From JAGVSR01 sp963786675 (lineage in GTDB: Bacteria; Pseudomonadota; Alphaproteobacteria; Rhizobiales; Hyphomicrobiaceae), in assembly GCA_963786675.1 (NCBI GenBank), contig CAWAZY010000001.1, forward strand, positions 1-64,000: 64,000 bases of DNA, written 5' to 3'. Of this stretch, positions 29,724 through 38,639 are shown in pieces. Position 1 is the first letter of the stretch; each line of letters starts with the position of its first letter. A program made the translations under genes and the position numbers. The notes under the pieces were generated by a model that had not been told where the DNA came from, did no database searches, and saw nothing but the letters and a program-made list of their open reading frames with translations.

Positions 29724-30035
29724 TTGGCGTCAGCAATTTTAAAAAAGCATTTCTATGCGCCGCTCGACCAACTGGATGGAGTGCATCTGGCATCCCCACT
29801 TGGTGACGATTACCTCGTCAAAGCCGGCGACATTTTGTTTGTCCGGTCAAACGGCAACCCCGATCTCGTCGGCCGTTCATTGTTCGTCCCTACGCCCCTC
29901 GAACCGACAACATTCTCCGGCTTCACCATTCGTGGCCGAATCGAGGATGCGCGGGCCCTGCCGATCTTCTTTGCCCACTTCTTCAAATCCCGCGATCTCG
30001 CCGAAATGATTAAGTTAAAGAAGGAAGAACCAGCT
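29724..30035 (+). pseudogene. type I restriction specificity (HsdS-like) fragment
   Basis: About 100 codons resemble the target-recognition part of HsdS subunits: YLVKAGDILFVRSNGNPDLV, GRSLF, TTFSGFTIRGRIEDARALPI and FFAHFFKSRDL. No other part of a type I system is present nearby. It is in frame with the following HdeD gene, which has its own ribosome binding site and start, so the fusion is probably accidental. Confidence 0.55.
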
Positions 30036-30557
30036 ATGGCGATGAAGATTTCGACAAAATATTTCTGGCTTGGGGTGCTGACGATGGCTCTCGGCGTTTT
30101 TGTGCTCTTCAATGCCGTGATCGCGTCCGCGGCTATTGTTACGGTCACGGGTATATTTCTCTTGCTTGGCGGCGCTTTGCAGATCGCCGTCGGATTCTCG
30201 GCTGAAGGCTTGGGCAACAGGGTATTGACATGGTGCCTTGGCGCTCTGACCGTATTTCTGGGGTGGTCATTCATGGCCAACCCGCTTGCCGGCATGATAT
30301 CTTTATCCACCCTCTTGCTGATCCTCCTCGCGGCAAGCGGCATCGTCCAGATCTTGTTCGCCGTCCGTGTCAGAGGCACACGGTTTTTTTGGTTCCTGTT
30401 GTTGGCAGGGTCAGTGTCAGTCGTCCTGGCAATAGTTCTCTTGTCATCACCGGGTGCGACGCTCGCGCTGATCGGGACCCTACTCGGAGTGCAGATGCTG
30501 TCGGCAGGCGCGAGTTTGGCAACGATGGGGATTTTTCTCAAAGAAATCCGTAAATGA
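30036..30557 (+). CDS. HdeD-family (DUF308) membrane protein
   Basis: 173 residues from the ATG at 30036 with AAGGAAGAACC upstream. Six hydrophobic helices in two similar halves: KYFWLGVLTMALGVFVLFNA, AAIVTVTGIFLLLGGALQI, LGALTVFLGWSFMANPLAGM, LLLILLAASGIVQILFAV and the later LLLAGSVSVVLAIVLLSSP. This is the HdeD/DUF308 pattern, with the repeated small-residue motifs. HdeD is an inner-membrane protein linked to acid resistance at high cell density. An HdeA-like chaperone is encoded at 51790-52089. The reading frame continues upstream into an HsdS fragment, not taken as part of this gene. Confidence 0.85.
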   Translation: MAMKISTKYFWLGVLTMALGVFVLFNAVIASAAIVTVTGIFLLLGGALQIAVGFSAEGLGNRVLTWCLGALTVFLGWSFMANPLAGMISLSTLLLILLAASGIVQILFAVRVRGTRFFWFLLLAGSVSVVLAIVLLSSPGATLALIGTLLGVQMLSAGASLATMGIFLKEIRK

Positions 30558-31010
30558 CAAAGTAGCGATCAAATACCAGCGTGTAATCGGCGCACGCCAT
30601 CGCGTCTGCGCTTGATCAATGCTGAGTTGATGGGGATGAGGCGAAGTTTGTGAGACTGGGTCACTATTGATATGCAGGATGGCAATGACAGCGAAATCTC
30701 CAAGGCCCACCCGAAGGTTGCGTTTGAGGATTAAGGATCAGATGCGCAATACGTCTCTAAGGCACAATTCCACGTCCTCCCTGAATGTTCGATTGACGAC
30801 GTGCGTGAACGAGAGAGCCAGCAGGACGCTGTATCACTTTAAGACGTTATACCGCCATCACGAAGCACAGCGGCTAGTGAGAACTGTGGCATCCACGACT
30901 GTTTGTGGCGCATTTCTGCCGTGCCGGCTACCACCAAGAGCCGTCGTCGGGAGTTAGCCGTATCGCCACGACAATTTATCCTAGAAGTGAGTAAACTGGG
31001 AAGGCCGACA
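30558..31010. other. gene-free stretch before the second YtcJ-like gene
   Basis: No gene recognised. The long frame of the next gene extends to 30903 but codes for no signal peptide there; the ATG at 31011 is the likely start. No palindrome of the GAGTCCC type is seen. Confidence 0.5.
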
Positions 31011-32762
31011 ATGATGACTATACTTCGTCCGATTGTGTTCGGAATGGCCGCTCTGGTAGCCGTTCTGATGGCCGCCCCGGTGTCTGCACAGCAGGCTGCG
31101 GATACGATCTATTTTGGCGGCGACATACTGACGATGGAAGGCAAAGCGCCACGCTATGTCGAGGCGCTCGCGGTAAAGGACGGCAGGATCACGTTCGCCG
31201 GAGCGATTTCCGACTCAGGTCGCTGGAAGGGGCCGAACACACACGAGGTCAACCTCGCCGGTCAAACACTCTTGCCCGGCTTCGTCGATGGCCACAGCCA
31301 CATCTTCCTGCATCTTGAGGGCCAGGATTGGGCCGATCTCTCATCTGCTCCTGTAGGCACGACCCGCAACTTCGACGATATCATTCGGGCGATGAAGGAC
31401 AAACAGAAGGAACTCGGCGCAGATGAAACAGAGTGGTTGATAGGCTCGGGCTACGATGAGGCCCTGCTCGATGAGAAGCGTCATCCGACAGCCGCCGATC
31501 TCGACAAGGCATTTCCCGATACGCCGGTGATATTGATGCATATATCCGGCCACATTTTCATCGTGAACTCGGCCGGCCTGAAGGCCAAAGGCATCAACGC
31601 GGAAACACCCGACCCTTCGGGCGGCGTGATCGTACGGCTGCCCAACAGCCGCGAGCCAAGCGGCGAGATACAGGAGAACGCTCGCTTTCCGTTTCTCGAC
31701 GTTATGGTCAAGGATCGGTCAGCAGATCCGTTAGCGATCAGAGAATCAGCGCAAAAGCTGGCGAAATCTCTTGCACATTACGCCCGATACGGGGTGACGA
31801 CGGTTCAAGAGGGGGCATTGCAGGAATCGCAGCTGGCAGTCGCTCGCGCAGTGGCAGCGCGTGGCGACATGAGCCTGGATCTTGTGGGTCTGGTATTCCA
31901 ACCCCTGGCCGAGAAGCTGATTGCGGAGAACCGCACCCAGTGGGGTGTTTACGACAAAGGCGTCAAACTGGCAGGGATCAAGATTACCATAGACGGCTCA
32001 CCGCAAGGCAAGACTGCTTTCCTCAGCAAGCCTTATCTGACGCCGGTGCCTCACTGTGATGGGGATTGCCGCGGTGTTGCAGCACTGACCGCGGAGGAGG
32101 TCAAAGATCTGATGCTGCTCAGCTACCAGAACAATGTGCAGGTGTACGCTCACTGCAACGGTGACGCCGCGATCGATCTGATGCTGGCGGGTCATGAATA
32201 TGCCCTCGACCAGATGAAGGAAGACCCAAAAGCAAAGGATCGCCGCACAGTCATCGTTCATTCCCAAGTCATGCGTCCCGATCAGCTCGATGCCTACGCA
32301 AAGTACCGGATCTTTCCCTCCTTTTTCACCAACCACACGTACTTTTGGGGAGACGCGCATCGCGCCAACTTGGGAGAGGAACGCGGATCGTTCATTAGTC
32401 CCATGCGCTCGGCAATTGACAAGGGTATCCGCGCGGCCAACCACACCGATTACAATGTGACGCCGGTCAACCAGATGTTTGTCGTCTGGTCCGCAGTGAA
32501 TCGCATAACGCGCACGGGTCGCGTGCTCGGGCCGCAACAACGCATCACGCCCTATGAGGCACTGCAGGCGATCACCATCAATGGTGCGTACATGTACTTC
32601 GAGGAAGACAGCAAGGGTTCACTCGAACCGGGCAAGGTTGCCGATCTCGTGATTCTTGACCGAAACCCGCTCAAGGTGGATCCATTGGCCATCAAGGACA
32701 TCAAGGTGATGGAGACTGTTAAGGCAGGGAAGCCTGTATTCACGCTTAAAAAGCCTTTATGA
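31011..32762 (+). CDS. exported YtcJ-like amidohydrolase, intact
   Basis: 583 residues from the ATG at 31011, preceded by GGGAAGGCCGACA. Signal peptide MMTILRPIVFGMAALVAVLM, AAPVSAQQA. Amidohydrolase_3 hallmarks: HEVNLAGQTLLPGFVDGHSH, ITIDGSPQGKTAFLSKPY, VYAHCNGDAAIDLML, VIVHSQVMRPDQ, and ANHTDYNVTPVNQM carrying the metal Asp. YtcJ enzymes hydrolyse substituted amides; the paralogue at 20684-22397 shares the plan but is frameshifted. Exported, so acts outside the cytoplasm. Last gene of the amidohydrolase block. Confidence 0.88.
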   Translation: MMTILRPIVFGMAALVAVLMAAPVSAQQAADTIYFGGDILTMEGKAPRYVEALAVKDGRITFAGAISDSGRWKGPNTHEVNLAGQTLLPGFVDGHSHIFLHLEGQDWADLSSAPVGTTRNFDDIIRAMKDKQKELGADETEWLIGSGYDEALLDEKRHPTAADLDKAFPDTPVILMHISGHIFIVNSAGLKAKGINAETPDPSGGVIVRLPNSREPSGEIQENARFPFLDVMVKDRSADPLAIRESAQKLAKSLAHYARYGVTTVQEGALQESQLAVARAVAARGDMSLDLVGLVFQPLAEKLIAENRTQWGVYDKGVKLAGIKITIDGSPQGKTAFLSKPYLTPVPHCDGDCRGVAALTAEEVKDLMLLSYQNNVQVYAHCNGDAAIDLMLAGHEYALDQMKEDPKAKDRRTVIVHSQVMRPDQLDAYAKYRIFPSFFTNHTYFWGDAHRANLGEERGSFISPMRSAIDKGIRAANHTDYNVTPVNQMFVVWSAVNRITRTGRVLGPQQRITPYEALQAITINGAYMYFEEDSKGSLEPGKVADLVILDRNPLKVDPLAIKDIKVMETVKAGKPVFTLKKPL

Positions 32763-32829
32763 GTACACGGCCTAGCAAAAATGCAAATCGAACGCGTGAG
32801 CGTGGCTCTCGGCTTTCTTTGAGAAAGCG

Positions 32830-33060
32830 TTGGTCAGGCGCGCGAAACCGACGCGTATGCATCGGCATCGTCAGCTGGACGCGGCTAGCCAGACGCGACG
32901 CTAGGTCGTCCATAAACGCCAACGCATATTCACCGTCGCGACCGCCGCCCAGCCATGAAATGGCCAGCTTGGAGTCCGCGTCCATGGCCGTCCAATTCCA
33001 CGTATCGCAAGCGCCATCGACCGGCTTCTTCATCGTCGCGACCCGCTGTTTCGCCGCCGG
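32830..33060 (-). pseudogene. IS1-like transposase remnant
   Basis: A short minus-strand stretch reads AKQRVATMKKPVDGACDTWN, then WTAMDADSKLAISWLGGGRD, FMDDLASRLASRVQLT. This matches the central DDE part of IS1-type transposases (DxW-x-AIDA-x-TKL, then RVQLT-x-DGH). Only the middle survives; the following residues (MPMHTRRFRAPDQ) no longer match. No ends found. Confidence 0.65.
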
Positions 33061-33111
33061 TACGGGCTCGTCGGGCGCCGCGATCGTGTCCTTAAAAAGA
33101 GGTAACTCGTT

Positions 33112-33362
33112 TTAAGCATCTCGTCGCCGGAATTGTCGCCTTCGTCATACTGGTGGGTGTGTCGGCGTGTAGTCCGTTCGAGGATGGCGAGGCCGCCTAT
33201 GAACGTGGTGGCTACACCGAGGCTCTGCGGCTTTGGCGGCCACTGGCCGAGCAGGGCCATGCTGGCGCCCAGTTCAACCTCGGTGTCATGTACGAAGCCG
33301 GCGAGGGCGTGCCGCAGGTCAACGCCGAGGCGGCGCGGCTTGGGCGGCTGGCCGCCGAGGAA
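33112..33362 (+). pseudogene. Sel1-repeat lipoprotein, 5'- and 3'-truncated
   Basis: The frame FKHLVAGIVAFVILVGVSAC gives a lipoprotein signal with lipobox VSAC. EDGEAAYERGGYTEALRLWR, LAEQGHAGAQFNLGVMYEAG and GVPQVNAEAARLGRLAA follow, which are Sel1 repeats. No ATG precedes the leader in frame. The repeat series ends abruptly at 33360, where another gene fragment begins. Sel1 lipoproteins mediate protein contacts in the envelope. Confidence 0.65.
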
Positions 33363-33434
33363 CTGGTTCACCCCCTACGAGGCGCTCAAGATGGTGACAT
33401 CGGACAACGTCGAACTGCCAGTCCCACATACGTG
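33363..33434 (+). pseudogene. fragment of an amidohydrolase
   Basis: In the frame next to the Sel1 fragment, NWFTPYEALKMVTSDNVELP matches the conserved late block of imidazolonepropionase-like amidohydrolases (TP-x-EAL-x-x-T-x-x-N). It is followed by a stop. Only about 24 codons remain, another trace of amidohydrolase gene shuffling in this region. Confidence 0.45.
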
Positions 33435-33992
33435 ATAGCGTTCATATGGCCCGCCCCCATGCTTGAGGCTCTGCGCCGGTCTTCCGGCACAACCCTCGAT
33501 AAGAGCTTGCCGCGGGACGGGCCGCCAGCCTTCAAAGGGCGAACATGGGGTCTAGCGGCCTTGAACGGCGCTCTCCTTGAAGCTTCGAAGGGGGCTTCGC
33601 CAAACGGATATGCGCGTGGCTCCGAGGATGATGCGTATCTTCCCCGCCGACTGGCCTGCTCCTAGTGATTGTTCATCCACCGAATGCTATAGAGCGCGTC
33701 AGGCACCTGAAGCGCCATTCGAGCGGATGGCCGAATGCTGCGTGCGGATGTTCCGTGGCGCGAAAGTTAAATGGCTCAGATTTTCCAGAGTTGCGCTTTT
33801 AAAGCTGCCAAGTTTGCGAGTTACGGGGGGAGCCGAATGCCGATGTTTCGTTGGTTTGAGGCGCGTTCCAGAACACCAAAATGGAAATGAGTGGAAACGG
33901 TGAGCAACTTGCGTCGGTCTGTTTGTGTTTAGCGGCAAGTGTGAAATGAATGGCTCGCCGCTGTGCTCGGCGTGAGAGGATTAGGGGGTTCA
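33435..33992. other. gene-free stretch before the OmpA-like gene
   Basis: Open frames exist but none gives a recognisable protein. Presumed debris plus the promoter region of the OmpA-like gene. Confidence 0.4.
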
Positions 33993-35030
33993 ATGAACTT
34001 TTATGCGAAAGTGTTCGCGGCAGCGGCATTTTGCGTCTGGTGTGGGCCGGCCCAACAAGCGTTGGCGCAGGAATCCGGACCACTGCTGCCTCACGTAGGA
34101 GGCCAGGTCACGACTGCCTTCAGCAACCGCTTCGGTCCCGACGCCGAAAGCACGGTGACTTTCGATTCGGTCTCTCCAGAATTGATCTCGTTGAATTATG
34201 CGAGCACGCGAGGGCTCATGGTCGCGCGGAACCTCCAGGGTGCCGATCGTCGCAACTCGAGTGTCTATGTGCTCGGCTATGCGCAGAACATGCCGCTCGT
34301 TATTCCCGGTACGACATCACTCGGCATATCGGGTGCTTCACTGCTGGAACTGCGCAACACGGGCAAGACCGCGCTGTCATTGGCCTATGACGCACAGATG
34401 TCACGAATCGATGGGCAACTGACGCTGGTCGAGAAGGACATCCGGATCCCCGTCATGGTCGAGAACCAGGTCATGCAGGTGCCCGCGCTGCACGCGACGG
34501 GCAACTTCCGCAGCGGCGACAAAACGGCCATCGGCGATTTTTACTTCCTCGACAACAAGAATAATCCAATGATGCTGCAAAGTACGCTTCAGCTGAGCTG
34601 GGAGAAGCAAGTACGTTCCGAGCGCATCGTTCGTGTCACGGCCGGCGCTTCAATGCGCTCTGCGATGGAGCAGTCTCTCAGTACATTGCGGAAGTACGAC
34701 GTTTACGGCCTGCATTTCGATTTCGACAAGGCGACCCTGCGCCCCGAGTTCGCCAAACTGATCAAGGACATTGCCACAACCTTGAAGAACAATCCGACGT
34801 GGACCCTGCAGATCAACGGCCACACGGATTCGATTGGCGATGCAGCGTATAATGAAAAACTCTCTGCAGCGCGCGCGGCTTCGGTTGGTTCGGCTCTTGT
34901 CAAACAAGGCGTCGAAGCAGGCCGACTGACGACGGGCGGCTTCGGCGAAACGCAGCCGAAGGGCAATAACGCGACGCTCGACGGGCGTGCTCTCAATAGG
35001 CGTGTTGAACTTCTGCGCACCGATCGTTGA
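33993..35030 (+). CDS. OmpA-family outer-membrane/peptidoglycan-binding protein
   Basis: 345 residues from the ATG at 33993 (GGGGG upstream). Signal peptide KVFAAAAFCVWCGPAQQALA. The N-terminal 220 residues are beta-rich and unassigned. The C-terminal OmpA domain is clear: YGLHFDFDKATLRPEFAKLI, ATTLKNNPTWTLQINGHTDS, YNEKLSAARAASVGSALV, GFGETQPKGNNATLDGRALN, RRVEL. That domain binds peptidoglycan through the Asp and Arg of the HTDS...NRRVE region. First of four same-strand exported-protein genes up to 38635, likely an envelope-function cluster. Confidence 0.85.
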   Translation: MNFYAKVFAAAAFCVWCGPAQQALAQESGPLLPHVGGQVTTAFSNRFGPDAESTVTFDSVSPELISLNYASTRGLMVARNLQGADRRNSSVYVLGYAQNMPLVIPGTTSLGISGASLLELRNTGKTALSLAYDAQMSRIDGQLTLVEKDIRIPVMVENQVMQVPALHATGNFRSGDKTAIGDFYFLDNKNNPMMLQSTLQLSWEKQVRSERIVRVTAGASMRSAMEQSLSTLRKYDVYGLHFDFDKATLRPEFAKLIKDIATTLKNNPTWTLQINGHTDSIGDAAYNEKLSAARAASVGSALVKQGVEAGRLTTGGFGETQPKGNNATLDGRALNRRVELLRTDR

Positions 35031-35073
35031 TCTCTAGCAGAACTCAGTCCGAACAAACAAAAGGCGGGACGTA

Positions 35074-35532
35074 ATGGATATCCGTTTTGGTAAATTGAAA
35101 ATCTATTGCCGTTTGCTTGCCGCCGTCATGATGACGGCAAGCGCCATGATCCTGACAAGTGCGCCATCTCAGGCTGGCTCCGGCAAGGTTCAGCTCGAGG
35201 TCTACAAGGCCGGCTTTATTGTTGGCGTCAGCGGGGGCAAGGGGACGCTCCAATACGGCGGCAAAGCCTACAAGCTGGGGGTCGGCGGCGTCAGTCTTGG
35301 CGCCACGATCGGCGCGTCGAAAGCAGAGTTGATTGGAACGGCTGAGAACATCAATCAACCTTCGGACATCGTGGGAACATATACGGCTGTCCAGGCGGGA
35401 CTTGCCGTGGCGGGCGGTGCCAAGACGGCTCAGCTCAAGAACTCGAAGGGCGTGGTCCTGAAGCTCAGCGGCAAACAGGTGGGTCTGGAGTTCTCGCTCG
35501 ATCTGAGTGGCTTACAGATCTCTCTGAAGTGA
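35074..35532 (+). CDS. small exported beta-rich protein (EipA/DUF1134-like)
   Basis: 152 residues. Signal peptide CRLLAAVMMTASAMILTSAP, SQA. The mature part is glycine-rich with GFIVGVSGGKGTLQYGGKAY, KLGVGGVSLGATIGASKAEL, ENINQPSDIVGTYTAVQAGL and SGKQVGLEFSLDLSGL. This pattern resembles the envelope-integrity EipA/DUF1134 fold seen in many alphaproteobacteria. Assignment rests on pattern only. It follows the OmpA-like gene by 43 bases and may share its transcript; a hairpin lies after its stop. Confidence 0.5.
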   Translation: MDIRFGKLKIYCRLLAAVMMTASAMILTSAPSQAGSGKVQLEVYKAGFIVGVSGGKGTLQYGGKAYKLGVGGVSLGATIGASKAELIGTAENINQPSDIVGTYTAVQAGLAVAGGAKTAQLKNSKGVVLKLSGKQVGLEFSLDLSGLQISLK

Positions 35533-35539
35533 CGGTACC

Positions 35540-35568
35540 GGCAGGGAGATCTTACCGATCTCCTTGCC
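35540..35568 (+). terminator. hairpin after the small exported protein gene
   Basis: GGCAGGGAGATC (35540-35551) pairs with GATCTCCTTGCC (35557-35568) with one mismatch and a five-base loop. It starts eight bases after the stop codon. No long T-run follows, so termination may be weak or the hairpin may stabilise the message end. Confidence 0.45.
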
Positions 35569-35636
35569 GCCGCCCACCTGGGTTCCCCGCGATCCTGCCA
35601 TTCCAATAAAGAGCAAGTGAGAGTGAGAGCAATAAT

Positions 35637-37442
35637 ATGAGTGCGCAAGTCACATCAGGTCTCCAAAGTTTCCGTCAGGCTTTCGGGGCGGGCTTTCTGG
35701 TGACCATCGTCTGCGCGTCGGGTATGGCGCGGCCAGCCCTCAGCGCAGATATCCAAACCCTGCGATCGGATGTGAAGAAAATCGTCGAGGATCTGGTCGA
35801 CGGCTGCCGGAACGACTTCAAGTCGTATTGCTCTTCAGTGACGCCCGGGGACGGTCGGCTTGCTTTTTGCCTCACGGCCCATGCCGACAAGCGAAGCTCG
35901 CAATGCGAAAGCGCACTCTCAAATGCGAGGCGTGAGGCAGAGGCGTTGCTGAAGTCGCACGCTCAGTCGTGTCAGTCCGACATTGCCTCTCTGTGCTCGG
36001 GAACGGTTCCTGGCGAAGGACGGATTGCAAAGTGCCTACTTGACCAGCGGTCCTCGCTGAGCCAGACCTGCGGCGAAGTAGCCGAGGCCGTGGAAGACAT
36101 AATCTTCCCTCCGAGCAACCCGAGTGTCGAAGCAGCCACGGCTCCTGCGGCCTCGGAGGTGAACCAGACTTCAGAACCGTCGGCGGCGCCTTCGGCCGAT
36201 GAAATCATCGGGGCACTGGATGCCAAGGTGGCGAGCATCATCGAAGGTGGCAAGCAGGGGTGTGCGGCCGATCTTGAGAAGCATTGCGCCACCGTGACGC
36301 CTGGCGAGGGCCGTCTTGCACTCTGTCTCATTGCGCACGCCGACAAGCGGACGGCGTCGTGCGAGCGGGCACTCGCGGTGGCGCGGACGGAAGCAGAAAC
36401 GCTTATCAATGAAATCGATAAGTCGATCCAGGCTTGCGCGCCCGATATCGCGTCGCTCTGTTCGGGTACCCAGCCAGGTGACGGGCGGATTGCGCAGTGC
36501 CTGATGGAGCAGAGAGGGTCGCTCAGCGCATCCTGCGGCCAGGTTCTGGACAAGTTGAGCAAGGTCATCTTCCCCCCGGCAAATGAAGCTGCGGCGGCTG
36601 CTACTGCGCCGGCTGAAGCAATCGCCGAAGCTGGAAAGGAGGAAGCCAACGAGCCCGTCGCTGGTACGCCGGATCAGAAGCCTGGGGTTCTGGTGGCGCT
36701 GGATTCGAAGGTTCAGGCAATTATAGAGCAGGGCAAGCAGGGGTGTGCTGCGGACCTCAAAACACACTGCTCGACGGTAACGCCGGGGGAGGGGCGGCTC
36801 GCCTTTTGCCTGACCGCCCATGCCGACAAGCGGACGGCCTCGTGTGAAACCGCGCTCGCGGTTGCTCGCAAGGAAGCCGAGGAACTTATCACAGAGGTCA
36901 ACCGTTCGATCGAGGCCTGTTCGCCTGATATTGCAGATCTGTGTTCCGGAACTGAGCCGGGCGAGGGACGGATCGCGCAATGTCTTGCGGAACAGCGGGA
37001 TGCACTTTCCGAACCCTGCGGCCAAGTTCTGGACAAGCTGAGCAAGGTCATATTTCCGCCAAGCAACAAGCCGGTAGTAGGAGAGACAACGCCGAGCGCC
37101 AGCGCGCAAATCACGACCGGCGCCCTCAAGCCTGCACCTGTCGCCGTGGAAAAGACCTGCCGCAGCGTCGCTGCCAGCGTCACGGATTGGGGGCAGGATG
37201 CCACCAAGCAGGATGCGCGAGCGCTGCTGAAAAAACAGGTGAATGGCTTCGTCGCCAAACGCGGCCTGCAGGATTATACGGCCGGGGGTGCGACCGTAGC
37301 GTGCGCATCAAATCTAGACCTTGTAGTGGCCGGTTACTACACGTGCGAAGCCAAAACGCGCGTGTGTTGGGAACAGGCGGTACAGGGGAAGGGCGATGGA
37401 CGGTCGGTTCCTGGCGGCGACACAACCAACCGGACAGATTGA
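35637..37442 (+). CDS. exported protein with six cysteine-rich GLG1-type repeats
   Basis: 601 residues with a signal segment near residues 15-37 (GFLVTIVCASGMARPALSA). Three similar blocks, near residues 45-165, 180-310 and 340-475, each hold two repeats of the form C-x(3)-D-x-x-x(1-3)-C...GxGR-x-x-x-CL...C. Examples are CRNDFKSYCSSVTPGDGRLA, CQSDIASLCSGTVPGEGRIA and CSPDIADLCSGTEPGEGRIA. This is the cysteine-rich repeat known from Golgi glycoprotein 1. Linkers are Ala/Pro/Glu-rich. A separate C-terminal domain (TDWGQDATKQDARALLKKQV, GYYTCEAKTRVCW) follows. Many disulfides imply a periplasmic or surface location. Function in bacteria is unknown. Confidence 0.75.
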   Translation: MSAQVTSGLQSFRQAFGAGFLVTIVCASGMARPALSADIQTLRSDVKKIVEDLVDGCRNDFKSYCSSVTPGDGRLAFCLTAHADKRSSQCESALSNARREAEALLKSHAQSCQSDIASLCSGTVPGEGRIAKCLLDQRSSLSQTCGEVAEAVEDIIFPPSNPSVEAATAPAASEVNQTSEPSAAPSADEIIGALDAKVASIIEGGKQGCAADLEKHCATVTPGEGRLALCLIAHADKRTASCERALAVARTEAETLINEIDKSIQACAPDIASLCSGTQPGDGRIAQCLMEQRGSLSASCGQVLDKLSKVIFPPANEAAAAATAPAEAIAEAGKEEANEPVAGTPDQKPGVLVALDSKVQAIIEQGKQGCAADLKTHCSTVTPGEGRLAFCLTAHADKRTASCETALAVARKEAEELITEVNRSIEACSPDIADLCSGTEPGEGRIAQCLAEQRDALSEPCGQVLDKLSKVIFPPSNKPVVGETTPSASAQITTGALKPAPVAVEKTCRSVAASVTDWGQDATKQDARALLKKQVNGFVAKRGLQDYTAGGATVACASNLDLVVAGYYTCEAKTRVCWEQAVQGKGDGRSVPGGDTTNRTD

Positions 37443-37627
37443 CTTTGTTGTCAGATCAGTTGAACGTCGTACATGACGGCGGCAAGGTCGGGGCACGACC
37501 AGACAACCGGGCAATCATGCATTCGAGCCAACAAGCGAGATGCCACCATTCCACAGTGTGGCAGACTTCGATCCCGAGGGTCGAGCATTGGCGATCCTGC
37601 TGCCCGACCCTAACCGGAGTGCCAGCC

Positions 37628-38635
37628 ATGTATGTGTTGGGCGGCCTCTTTCGTGCTCACGAAGGCAAGGGGATCGGCGCATGGTGCTCGTTTGCCGCTT
37701 TGACGATGCTATTCGCTTTGCACGCCGTATCGGCCAGAGCTGCCGACTTTGACGACGTACTGCCGGCGTCAGATGACACGCCTGCCGCCTCGCGATTGGA
37801 GGCCACCATCGTCCCGATGTACGGATGGGTGACCGGCATAGACGGTGAGGTGGGCGCACGCGGGCTGAAAGCTTCGGTGGACGTTTCGCCTATGGACGTC
37901 GTCCGTAATCTCGATGAGCTTATTGAGGCTCTCGATGGTGTCTACATGGGCGCCGGTCAGATCAGGTATGATAAGTTCGGCTTTGCCTATGATCTGGTGT
38001 ACTTCAACGTTTCCAGCGTTGCCCAAATTGCGGAGGAACGGTCCGCGAGCCTGTCAACTTCCCTACCGGGGGTGGGGCCCATTTCCGGACCTGACCTGAC
38101 CTTGTCGGTCGGAGGGCGTGTCGACGGTATCGTTGATGTTGCCTTCTCGTACACAATGGCGACATTCGCCGGCACTTACCGCGTTCACGAAACGGCCACG
38201 AGCCACGTGGATGTGGTGGCGGGGCTTCGCGTTACGGAGGTCGACCTCAAGGTTGGTGTCGTTGCGGACGCCTCCGTCACAGCGAGCGGCCAATTGACGC
38301 TGGGCAGTATCTCCAAGCCCTTCAAAGGCACCGTGGACCGGCAGGTGAATGCGGTCGCGAGGGGCAAGGAGACGTGGGTCGATCCCATCGTCGGTTTCAT
38401 GGGCCGGTCCAAGCTTGATGAGAACTGGTATGTGACGGGCTGGGCGCTCGCGGGCGGATTTGGGGCCAATTCTGACTTCCTGTTCGATGTCATGGGCGGC
38501 GTCGGCTACGAATGGAGTAATGGCATTTCAGCATTTGCCGGCTACCGGGCGAGCGGTACCGATTACCAGAACGCCGGTTTCAAGTGGGACCTGACGTTGC
38601 ACGGTCCCATTCTGGGCATGAGCGCGGCGTTCTGA
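37628..38635 (+). CDS. outer-membrane beta-barrel protein
   Basis: 335 residues from the ATG at 37628. The same frame extends left to 36980, but inside the previous gene. Signal peptide WCSFAALTMLFALHAVSARA, then ADFDDVLPASDD. The mature part has strands typical of alphaproteobacterial barrels: ATIVPMYGWVTGIDGEVGAR, KFGFAYDLVYFNVSS, WVDPIVGFMGRSKLDENWYV, GWALAGGFGANSDF, WSNGISAFAGYRASGTDYQN, and ends GMSAAF with terminal Phe, the signature for barrel assembly. Fourth gene in the exported cluster that starts at 33993. Confidence 0.78.
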   Translation: MYVLGGLFRAHEGKGIGAWCSFAALTMLFALHAVSARAADFDDVLPASDDTPAASRLEATIVPMYGWVTGIDGEVGARGLKASVDVSPMDVVRNLDELIEALDGVYMGAGQIRYDKFGFAYDLVYFNVSSVAQIAEERSASLSTSLPGVGPISGPDLTLSVGGRVDGIVDVAFSYTMATFAGTYRVHETATSHVDVVAGLRVTEVDLKVGVVADASVTASGQLTLGSISKPFKGTVDRQVNAVARGKETWVDPIVGFMGRSKLDENWYVTGWALAGGFGANSDFLFDVMGGVGYEWSNGISAFAGYRASGTDYQNAGFKWDLTLHGPILGMSAAF

Positions 38636-38639
38636 CCGG

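Noticed and set aside
36980..37627. Open frame that extends the barrel gene at 37628 leftwards by 216 codons
   Set aside because: It lies mostly inside the GLG1-repeat gene, has no signal peptide, and the ATG at 37628 gives a proper leader.
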